In this document: piece after piece, positions 1 to 5,586 of the stretch | Numbering within the stretch: the first letter of the stretch is position 1 | Layout of the letters: each line of letters begins with the position of its first letter | Assembly (NCBI GenBank): GCA_036566745.1 | Contig: DATCVR010000129.1 | Coordinates: forward strand, 1-19,503 | Reading direction: 5' to 3' | DNA from: DATCVR01 sp036566745 | Lineage (GTDB): Bacteria; Actinomycetota; Actinomycetes; Jiangellales; Jiangellaceae | DNA: 19,503 bases | Notes under the pieces: model-generated | Databases searched by the model: none | What the model was told of the DNA's origin: nothing | The model's input: the letters and a program-made list of their open reading frames with translations, nothing else | Program-made: the position numbers and the translations under genes

Positions 1-40
1 GCCGACGGCTCCGGATTCGATCGGCGGCGCCTCGATGCGG

Positions 41-46
41 TATGGT
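41..46 (+). promoter_or_regulatory. possible -10 box of tRNA-Val
   Basis: TATGGT lies 14 bases upstream of the tRNA 5' end and resembles an actinobacterial -10 box. A poor -35 candidate (TTCGAT, 16-21) sits 19 bp further upstream, so the assignment is weak. Confidence 0.25.
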
Positions 47-59
47 TTTGGCCGCACCC

Positions 60-131
60 GGGCGATTAGCTCAGCGGGAGAGCGCTTCGTTCACACCGAA
101 GAGGTCACTGGTTCGATCCCAGTATCGCCCA
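60..131 (+). tRNA. tRNA-Val (anticodon CAC)
   Basis: The sequence folds as a full tRNA. The acceptor stem pairs GGGCGAT (60-66) with ATCGCCC (124-130), followed by discriminator A131. The D-arm carries TTAGCTCAGCGGGAGAGC, the anticodon stem CTTCG/CGAAG encloses loop TTCACAC with anticodon CAC, and the T-arm is CTGGTTCGATCCCAG. No CCA is encoded. A decayed integrase lies immediately downstream in the opposite direction, so the 3' half of this tRNA was probably an attachment site for an integrated element. Confidence 0.95.
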
Positions 132-142
132 CGTATATCAGT

Positions 143-190
143 GCAGGTCAGAAGCCTAGAGCGGCGTGAAACGCTTGGCTTCTGACCTGC
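143..190. terminator. 14-bp perfect inverted repeat, probable terminator
   Basis: GCAGGTCAGAAGCC (143-156) is the exact reverse complement of GGCTTCTGACCTGC (177-190), with a 20-nt loop. It sits between the tRNA 3' end and the 3' end of the integrase remnant. It could terminate either transcript or be part of the recombinase attachment region. There is no long T-tract. Confidence 0.55.
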
Positions 191-500
191 GCTGAGTCGT
201 GAAGCGGGGCCAACTGCGGGGCCACTCCGCCTTGACCTTGCCGGTACCGAGGATCTGGTCCATCGCCTCCGCGCCCTTGGTGAGCACGGGGCGCAGCTGG
301 AACCAGTAGACCTTCTCTGTCACCTCTGTGCTGGCGTGTCCCACTAGGCGTGAGATGTCCTCGATCGGCACACCTGCGTCGGACATCAGCGAGACGAAGC
401 TGTGGCGAGCTCGCGAGGGGTCCAGTCCTTCCCGTTCAGTCCGCAGGCCTCCGCGACCCGTCGGAACGCCAGGCGGACGTTCGCCCGCTGACCGGGTGCT
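156..500 (-). pseudogene. tyrosine recombinase (phage/ICE integrase) C-terminal remnant, frameshifted
   Basis: Only the C-terminal part of the catalytic domain of a tyrosine site-specific recombinase remains. From the stop side it encodes RHSFVSLMSDAGVPIEDISR, then the LVGHAS box and the tyrosine context TEKVYWFQLRPVL. These match the R-H...GH...Y catalytic elements of actinobacterial phage/ICE integrases. The preceding segment, read in the next frame (NVRLAFRRVAEACGLNG then KDWTPREL), is also typical integrase sequence. A single missing base near 406-412 therefore breaks the frame between TPREL and RHSF. The N-terminal half, including the first catalytic Arg and the arm-binding domain, is absent or unrecognisable. 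Its position tail-in next to tRNA-Val is the classic integrase/att arrangement. I infer an old integrated element whose integrase is dead. Confidence 0.85.
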
Positions 501-929
501 CCTTGAAACCGATGGCCCGTTCGCCAAGCACGGTTTTCAGCCAGCTCGACCGGTCAACGTCGAAGGAATCGTCCGTCATCTCGCGCGGCTCTGGAACACG
601 CCGGAAGATCAGGCGAGAGCGACGATTGTCGCGAGCCAACAGCGACTCATCGATAGCGTCGAGGGCCTCCACGGTGACCTTGATGCGTCGACCCCGAGCG
701 AGCCCCACCGAGCGCCGTAGGTTGTTCGTACGTCCCCGCGCACAACACTGCGGCGGGCACATCGGGGCCAGTTCCTGCGCGGCATCCTCATCATTCGCTA
801 ATTGGCTGTAGCCAGTTGTGTAGCAACGACGCCTCGCGATGAATGAGACGGGCTGAGCGTTGTGGCCCCGCTCTCCGCAGGTCAAGCGGCTACGGACGGT
901 GATCGGGGGACGTCGGAGACGCGTGGCAA

Positions 930-976
930 GGACTTACAAACCAGGGGCCGCAGGTTCGGGTCCTGCAGGCGCCACC
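930..976 (+). other. tRNA-like 3' fragment (T-arm and acceptor end)
   Basis: GCAGG-TTCGGGT-CCTGC (950-966) is a perfect T-arm with a canonical TTCGGGT loop. It is followed by AGGCGCC and ACCA, the form of a tRNA acceptor 3' strand plus ACCA. Upstream, CTTACAA resembles an anticodon loop but its flanks do not pair, and no matching 5' acceptor strand or D-arm is visible. I read it as a partial tRNA or att remnant, not a functional tRNA. It does not match the 3' end of the tRNA-Val at 60-131, so it is not the other end of that integration. Confidence 0.5.
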
Positions 977-1000
977 AGTTCGCAGGCAGGAGGTGGCGCC
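968..1000. repeat. 9-bp inverted repeat
   Basis: GGCGCCACC (968-976) pairs perfectly with GGTGGCGCC (992-1000) across a 15-nt loop. The left arm coincides with the 3' acceptor-like end of the tRNA-like fragment. It could be a terminator, or a recombinase core or arm site. Confidence 0.45.
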
Positions 1001-1127
1001 GTCTAGGTGTCATGGCGACGTTCTGCCCTCTTTGAGTGGCCCGCCAAGCCTCTGCCGGTGGGATGTGTCGCCTCCGTAGCCGAGGACCCGGCTGCCAGGC
1101 ACGCCGAACATCAGTACGTCTCCGAAG

Positions 1128-1343
1128 TCACGGACGGATACCCATCACCGACGGCGAGACCGCGACGCTCAAGGCGGCGGACTGCTCGATAGCGGAGCGA
1201 ATCTCTGACTCAAGCGGGTCGTGGTTCCAGGCGTCGTCGTCGCCGCCGAACATCTCCTGAGCAGTGTCTCGTGCCGAGAGGCCGGTCTCGTTCTCTTCGA
1301 GAGCGGCGAGCACGGCCCGCTGCCGAGGCCCAAGGCCAGTCAT
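1128..1343 (-). CDS. small winged-helix-like hypothetical protein
   Basis: This encodes a 71-aa protein beginning MTGLGPRQRAVLAALEEN. The N-terminal half has the pattern of a helix-turn-helix or winged-helix unit: helix QRAVLAALEEN, turn ETG, then LSARDTAQEMF. An acidic segment and the helix ESEIRSAIEQSAAL follow. The ATG at 1343 was chosen because GAAGGGG lies about 8 nt upstream; an in-frame ATG at 1388 would add 15 unlikely residues. It diverges from the McrA-like fragment at 1406, and the 62-bp gap could hold both promoters. The C-terminus (VAVSPSVMGIRP) may be truncated. A regulatory role is inference from fold appearance only, and the small size makes even its reality uncertain. Confidence 0.45.
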   Translation of the reverse strand: MTGLGPRQRAVLAALEENETGLSARDTAQEMFGGDDDAWNHDPLESEIRSAIEQSAALSVAVSPSVMGIRP

Positions 1344-1405
1344 CGTTGGTGCCCCTTCGTCTGAATCAAGATCAAGACGTCCCCACATCGGCCTACCATC
1401 CTCGG

Positions 1406-1663
1406 ATGACGGAATGGACGATCGAGCCGGGGACGATCACTGCGCGGTCTGCGGTGGCGGCGATCTACGGGGGAGCGACCCAAGGTGGGATCCAACCATC
1501 GTCCCGAACTCGCAACATCTTGATCTACTCGGATCCAGTAGCGGGTAGCGCTCATGGCTACAACTTCGACGGCTTCGCCAGAGACGGTGCCTACTACTAC
1601 ACAGGGGAGGGGCAAGCCGGGGATCAGAAGGTCCACTCGGGAAACCTTGCAGTCCTGAAGCAG
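1406..1663 (+). pseudogene. SRA-like/McrA-type endonuclease, N-terminal domain fragment
   Basis: About 86 codons from ATG 1406 encode MTEWTIEPGTITAR, AIYGGATQGGIQPS, IYSDPVAGSAHGYNFDGF and YYYTGEGQAGDQ. This pattern matches the conserved N-terminal domain of Streptomyces HNH endonucleases of the SRA-like/ScoMcrA group, which act on modified DNA. Those proteins continue with a dimerising region and an HNH nuclease, and none of that is present here. Homology stops after GNLAVLKQ and the frame runs on, without a stop, into a different coding region (the lipoprotein at 1700). I infer a deletion that joined the 5' end of a restriction gene to unrelated DNA. Assignment to the McrA group is from memory of the motif pattern. 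The truncation itself is clear. Confidence 0.6.
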
Positions 1664-1699
1664 CCGCGGCAGCGGCCGACGCCACCCGCTGCTTCATAT

Positions 1700-2224
1700 A
1701 TGCGCGGGCTGCTTGTTGCAGTCGTCTGGGCGGCCACTTCGACTGGTTGCGCAACTGGGCCGCAAGAAGACGGGCCGCTGGCGACCGGAGATCCTACGTC
1801 GCGGGGTCGTGTGTGTATTCCGTCGGAATTTGGGCGCCCGATCACCGTGGGTATGGATACTGCGACGAACACGGGCGACGAAAACTTGCTGGTCGACGGC
1901 ATCGAACTAAGTAATCCGAAGGGGCTCGAGGTTGTGTATTCCTCGATGCGTGAGATCGACGGGAACCTCATCGGCGCTCAGACGGCCTTCCCGCCGGAGA
2001 ACGCTCCCGAGCTGTCCGCTGATGCGGACGGCGATGAATGGCTGATCGAACCGGGCGAGAAGCTCAACGTCCTCATCGCAGTGGAGCCGACAGCCTCCGT
2101 CGGGACCGCCGACGCGATCCAAATCAGCTATCAGACCCCGGACGGCGACAAATACGTCGCTACGACAACGACTTCGATAGTTGTCCCCAATAACACGTCG
2201 ACGACGTGTGACGACCTGTCGTAA
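1700..2224 (+). CDS. putative secreted lipoprotein
   Basis: This encodes a 174-aa protein starting MRGLLVAVVWAATSTGCATG. It has a short signal peptide ending in a lipobox-like STGC, with Cys17 as the candidate lipidated residue. The mature part is acidic with alternating hydrophobic stretches (ITVGMDTATNTGDENLLVDG, then EKLNVLIAVEPTASVGTADA and ISYQTPDG), suggesting an Ig-like beta-sandwich on the outside of the cell. No family is recognised. The same frame is open back to 1271 and joins the McrA-like fragment. I chose ATG 1700 because it is the only start giving an export signal, although no Shine-Dalgarno is visible. Either this is an intact lipoprotein gene whose upstream region was replaced, or it is now expressed only as a fusion. 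Confidence 0.6.
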   Translation: MRGLLVAVVWAATSTGCATGPQEDGPLATGDPTSRGRVCIPSEFGRPITVGMDTATNTGDENLLVDGIELSNPKGLEVVYSSMREIDGNLIGAQTAFPPENAPELSADADGDEWLIEPGEKLNVLIAVEPTASVGTADAIQISYQTPDGDKYVATTTTSIVVPNNTSTTCDDLS

Positions 2225-2668
2225 GCAGATCTCGGCCACGATCTCCTGCGAGCCGTGCCGTACTCCCCGGCTAGGTTGCCCGCATGGTCCCATCGGTGGT
2301 GGGCATCTCTAGGCGGTGGTGACTGATCTGGCAGCACTTCGATCGGTAGGCCAACGTGGGGCTAAGCGCGGGGCAATCGTCGCGGATGTGCCCGCGCCGG
2401 AGCGGACGTCCACGGACGCTCGTCGCAGGTGGCGCACAGGATCCCGATGGCGGACAACGTTCCTGAGATCGACCACTGGATGAGCAACCCTTAGGACCTG
2501 CAGGACTGCAGGCGGACGAGAAGACCCGGTGGCCCGCCTCGAGGCCGGGATCAAGGCGTTGACACTCGATCACAACTCACGATGCGCGAAGAGCGACCTC
2601 GCGGCGGAATCCGGGTGAGAAGGGATGTTGCACGCCCTCGCGCGGGGCGTTGTCCCGTTGCGAGATCG
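2225..2668. other. 444-bp region with no supportable gene
   Basis: Short open frames on both strands lack start signals and family motifs. The only local structure noticed is the near-palindrome CCTGCAG-GA-CTGCAGG at 2497-2512. The stretch separates the accessory rubble from the DUF6069 operon, and both neighbours point their 3' ends into it. Confidence 0.5.
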
Positions 2669-3124
2669 TCAATCGGTCCGGGTGCGGAGGCTCCGCGCCA
2701 GGGTGGGGATCATCACCGTCGCAGCGACGAGGTGGAGCCCGAGGAGGGCGGTGGTGGTCGCGGTGTTTGCCCCGGAGAGGAAGGGCGGGACCAGCGAGAG
2801 CGCGGTCAGCGACACTGTCGTCCACAGGAATCGCTTGGCGGGGTGCGCGCTCCAACGAAGAAGAGCGACGGCAATGACGATGCCCACGACCGAGAAGAAG
2901 CCGGTCACCACGGCGAACCCGGACAACGGGATCGTCTCGCCACCATCGGGGACCTCGAAGTCGACGCCTACGGCCTGGGCAAGCGCAGCGGCGAGGGTGG
3001 TGGCCACCATCGCCGCGAGCGTGGCAAGGAAGCCGGTGCCGGCGAGCCCGCGGAGCCGGTGGGTGTGGCTGGTCTGGCCCGATGCCGGGCCTGCGACGGC
3101 CCCGGTGTTCTTCATGCTGTTCAT
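2669..3124 (-). CDS. DUF6069 family four-helix membrane protein
   Basis: This encodes a 151-aa integral membrane protein. A basic 25-residue N-terminus is followed by four hydrophobic segments: TM1 about 26-52 (FLATLAAMVATTLAAALAQ), TM2 about 66-90 (SGFAVVTGFFSVVGIVIAVA), TM3 about 98-117 (TTVSLTALSLVPPFL) and TM4 about 122-147. The loop after TM1 carries VDFEVPDGGETIPLSG, typical of DUF6069 proteins of actinobacteria, whose function is unknown. The ATG follows GGAGAAGCG and overlaps the stop codon of the upstream cupin-like gene (ATGA), so translation is probably coupled. It is the last gene of the sigma factor operon. DUF6069 genes next to ECF sigma factors suggest a stress or membrane role, but that is inference. 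Confidence 0.85.
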   Translation of the reverse strand: MNSMKNTGAVAGPASGQTSHTHRLRGLAGTGFLATLAAMVATTLAAALAQAVGVDFEVPDGGETIPLSGFAVVTGFFSVVGIVIAVALLRWSAHPAKRFLWTTVSLTALSLVPPFLSGANTATTTALLGLHLVAATVMIPTLARSLRTRTD

Positions 3125-3417
3125 GTCGCTTCTCCGTCATTCGGTGACAGGCGTGCGGGGTGTGTTGACTGGCGTGTGACGGTCCTGGCCCTGGGGGTGA
3201 CGATGCGCACCCGCGCCGTGCGACGGCCGGGGTTACGCAGGGCGCGGACGCCGGTGCCGCGGAGCCAGGACCCGGCATCGCGTCCGAGGACCGGCCCAGG
3301 CTCGCCGTCGCGCAGCTCCAGCTGCACCCGCCCGCGGGTGACGACGCCGAACGCGTCGCACCACTCCGCTGCGACCACCGCGACACGCTCGCCACTACGC
3401 AGCGCGAGCGTCCGCAC
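3121..3417 (-). CDS. small cupin-like protein
   Basis: This encodes a 98-aa protein from GTG 3417, six bases after the sigma factor stop, ending in TGA that overlaps the DUF6069 start. The middle reads VVTRGRVQLELRDGEP, then GSWLRGTGVRALRNPGRRTA and RVRIV. This has the rhythm of a cupin beta-barrel half: a Gly-rich turn, then G(S)WL.GTGVRALRNPG in place of the usual GD.....PHALRNPG. The metal-binding His and Glu residues of classical cupins are not conserved, so if it is a cupin it may not bind metal that way. The tail (residues 70-98) is basic and unstructured-looking. No other start has a better ribosome site, and tight spacing on both sides argues for a real, coupled gene. Confidence 0.7.
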   Translation of the reverse strand: MRTLALRSGERVAVVAAEWCDAFGVVTRGRVQLELRDGEPGPVLGRDAGSWLRGTGVRALRNPGRRTARVRIVTPRARTVTRQSTHPARLSPNDGEAT

Positions 3418-3422
3418 CGGGA

Positions 3423-4421
3423 TTACTCGGTGCCGTCCGCGGGCAGGCGCTCCGGCAGCCCGAATCGCGGGAACTGGTCGTCGTGGAAGGTGACGATCTC
3501 GGCCACCATTCCGCCAGTGATGCGCAGGACGTCGAGCGTCAGGGGCAGGTAGGCACCTTCCTGCTCCCGCCAGTGGTAGAAGGCGATGGCGGGCTGCCGG
3601 TTCGCGGAGGTGAGGACGCCGCGCAGGCCCGTCATGCCCTCGAACCCGTCCTCGACCCAGTCGTTCACCACCGCGTCGCGGCCGACGTGCAGGCCCGGCG
3701 TGGGCGGCATCGAGCAGCGGACGTCGTCGCGGAGCATGGCAGCGAGCCGGTCGATGTCCGTGGCCACGCTGGCGTCGGTGAAGCGGCGCACCAGCTCGCG
3801 CGTCCTTGCGTCCTCCTCGCCGCCGGTCCAGTCCTGTCGCTCGGTGGGTAGGTGCTCCCGCATGCCGGCGCGGGCCCGCTGCAGCGCGCTGTTCACGGAG
3901 TTGACGGAGTCCCCGAGGAGCTCCGCGACGTCCTTCGCCGGCCAGCCGAGCACGTCCCGCAGGATCAGCACGGCCCGCGGGCGCGGCGCGAGGTGCTGGA
4001 CTGCGACCAGGTAGGCCAGCTCGATCGTCTCCCGCGCGACGGCGACGGTCTCCGGCTCGTCCGCGTCGCCAGCCGGCAGCTCGTCGAGCAGCCGGTCCGG
4101 GTAGGGCTGCAGCCACAGCACCTCGCCGCCGGTCGCGGGCCCCGGGCGGGACTTGGCGAGCAGGTCCAGACAGGCGTTGGTGGCGATCCGGTACAGCCAG
4201 GCCCGGAACGTCGAGCGCCCCTCGAAGGTCTCCCGCCGCCGCCAGGCACGGAGGAACGTCTCCTGCACGGTGTCCTCGGCGTCCTCGAACGACCCGAGCA
4301 TCCGGTAGCAATGCACATGCAGCTCCCGCCGGTGCTGCTCCGCCAGCCCCGAGAACGCCGGCTCGTCGACCTCGCCCAGACCGCTCACGCCCAGCTCCTC
4401 CAGCCGCGTGTCCGCACTCAT
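3423..4421 (-). CDS. ECF RNA polymerase sigma factor with SnoaL-like C-terminal domain
   Basis: This encodes a 332-aa sigma-70 family factor of the group annotated as TIGR02960/SigG-like. Sigma region 2 covers about 24-90, with HCYRMLGSFEDAEDTVQETF and FRAWLYRIATNACLDLL. The linker has the group's signature LWLQPYPD (102-109). Region 4 covers about 133-190 and includes APRPRAVLILRDVLGW, the HTH VAELLGDSVNSVNSALQRAR. Residues about 205-325 form a SnoaL/NTF2-like domain (LVRRFTDASVATDIDRLAAM, then ITGGMVAEIVTFHD), which in such sigma factors is thought to control activity in place of an anti-sigma factor. ATG 4421 was chosen because AAGGA lies about 8 nt upstream; an in-frame ATG at 4481 has none. 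It heads an operon with the cupin-like and DUF6069 genes and faces away from the CPBP protease gene. Confidence 0.93.
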   Translation of the reverse strand: MSADTRLEELGVSGLGEVDEPAFSGLAEQHRRELHVHCYRMLGSFEDAEDTVQETFLRAWRRRETFEGRSTFRAWLYRIATNACLDLLAKSRPGPATGGEVLWLQPYPDRLLDELPAGDADEPETVAVARETIELAYLVAVQHLAPRPRAVLILRDVLGWPAKDVAELLGDSVNSVNSALQRARAGMREHLPTERQDWTGGEEDARTRELVRRFTDASVATDIDRLAAMLRDDVRCSMPPTPGLHVGRDAVVNDWVEDGFEGMTGLRGVLTSANRQPAIAFYHWREQEGAYLPLTLDVLRITGGMVAEIVTFHDDQFPRFGLPERLPADGTE

Positions 4422-4668
4422 CACGTCATCCTTCCGCCTCGTCGTGTCCTGTCGTAGGTATGACGGGTGCGGGCGCGACAACTCATCACCAGGATCGGTC
4501 GTCCGGGAGGGGCTGGCAGCGCAGTTTGGTCAGGATCCGCCAGGTCTTTGAGGGTGGCGACGGCGACGCGAAAGTGGCGAGGGACCGTCACGATCGGCCC
4601 AGCAGTGGCCAGAATCGAAACGATCAGGCGGCCATTGGCCCGCGGTGTGGCGAAGCGGAGGGTTCGGC

Positions 4669-5516
4669 ATGGCGAAGCGATCGGCCTGGCGGCACTTCTT
4701 CGACCGTCGCTCGACGTGGACGGCGTTCGTCATCGGCTTCGGCTACATCGTCGTGTTCCTGCTCATCGGGCAACTGGTCGGGTGGCTGGCCAGCGCTGGC
4801 ACCATCGACCTGGACGACGCGCTGGACAGCCCGGAGAACATCCTCGTCGGCCTGACCATCCCCATCGGACTGGGCGCCCTGGCCCTCGTCCTGTTCGCTC
4901 ACTCGATCGGCTGGCTCCACACGCTCTTCGCCCGGCAGCCGATCGCCGGCAGCGGCTGGATGTGGATCGTCCCGACCCTGCTGGTCGTCACAGTCATCGC
5001 CCGGCTCGCCGGCGCCGACTACGACGCGTGGGCACTGGACAGCCGCTTCTGCTGATCGTGACCGGCCTGTTCATCGGACTCGCCGAAGAGCTGTTGTGCC
5101 GGGGCCTGGTGGTGCAGGCGCTTCGGCGCGCAGGCCGAGGCGAATGGTCCGTCATGGTCCTGTCCTCACTGATCTTCGCGATGCTGCACGCGACCAACCT
5201 GTTGAGCGGACAGGACCTCACCACGACGGCTCAGCAGGTCGCCTTCACGTTCGGGTTCGGCATCTGCATGTACCTCACCTTGCGGGTCACCGGCTACCTC
5301 GTCTACCCGATCCTGCTCCATGCCGCCTACGACCCGAGCCTGTTCATCGCCACGCAGGGCATCAACAAGGTCGCCGGAACGAGCGGTGGCCAGTCCACCC
5401 TCGCGGCCATCACGACGCTCCTCTACCTCGCAGTCGCGGTCGTCGCGCTGGTCCTGGTCCGCGGGCGAGTCGAGCCGGAGCCGGCCCCACAGGCGCCGCC
5501 CGACGTCGCCCGCTGA
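4669..5516 (+). pseudogene. CPBP (CAAX-like) intramembrane metalloprotease, frameshifted
   Basis: The start is ATG 4669 after GGAGGG. The first frame encodes MAKRSAWRHFFDRRSTW, then hydrophobic segments GFGYIVVFLLIGQLVGWLA, PIGLGALALVLFAHS and WIVPTLLVVTVIARLAG. It then hits a stop at 5053-5055. The neighbouring frame continues the same protein at about 5031 with QPLLLIVTGLFIGLAEELLC. All three CPBP motifs follow: EELLCR (EExxxR), FAMLHA (FxxxH) and HAAYD. The protein ends REVEPEPAPQAPPDVAR-like with a Pro-rich tail at 5516. One base is missing around 5031-5045, between the third membrane helix and the first catalytic motif. As written, the product is an inactive N-terminal half. Conservation on both sides is excellent, so the lesion is very recent, a sequencing error, or less likely programmed. 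The family includes CAAX proteases and bacteriocin-immunity proteins. Confidence 0.85.
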
Positions 5517-5535
5517 CCTGCCACTGACCTGCCAC
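5514..5535 (+). repeat. tandem duplication of an 11-bp unit
   Basis: TGACCTGCCAC occurs twice head to tail, beginning exactly at the stop codon of the CPBP gene. A shorter third match (TGGCC) follows. It is probably a replication slippage product. Confidence 0.6.
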
Positions 5536-5552
5536 TGGCCTGGGCGGGCCAG
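5535..5552. terminator. weak hairpin between convergent genes
   Basis: CTGGCC (5535-5540) pairs with GGCCAG (5547-5552) around a 6-nt loop in the 70-bp gap between two converging genes. It has no T-tract. It could be a bidirectional terminator of the GC-rich type. Confidence 0.35.
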
Positions 5553-5586
5553 CGCTGACCGGCTCCCCGGAGGGCCCCAGCCCCGA

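Larger units (their letters stand above)
528..1127. other. degenerate region without a supportable gene
   Basis: An open frame on the minus strand runs through 436-885, but most of it reads as low-complexity Arg-rich sequence. Only a short stretch around 530-575 (MTDDSFDVDRSSWLKTV...) looks protein-like, and it shows no family motif. I treat the region as mobile-element rubble upstream of the integrase scar. It contains the tRNA-like fragment listed separately. Confidence 0.5.

Noticed and set aside
436..885. A 149-codon minus-strand open frame upstream of the integrase tail
   Set aside because: Most of it is Arg-rich low-complexity sequence with no motif, and its 3' part lies out of frame over clear integrase coding sequence. 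Kept only as part of the degenerate region.
2497..2512. CCTGCAG-GA-CTGCAGG near-palindrome as an operator
   Set aside because: It lies between two converging gene ends, has no promoter nearby and its GC-rich six-base arms are expected by chance in such DNA.
2582..3493. A 303-codon plus-strand open frame
   Set aside because: It is antisense to the DUF6069 and cupin-like genes and is composed of Arg, Gly and Glu runs typical of high-GC shadow frames.
5031..5060. Programmed -1 frameshifting in the CPBP gene
   Set aside because: No X-XXY-YYZ slippery heptamer or following pseudoknot was seen at the junction, so a mutation or sequence error is simpler.
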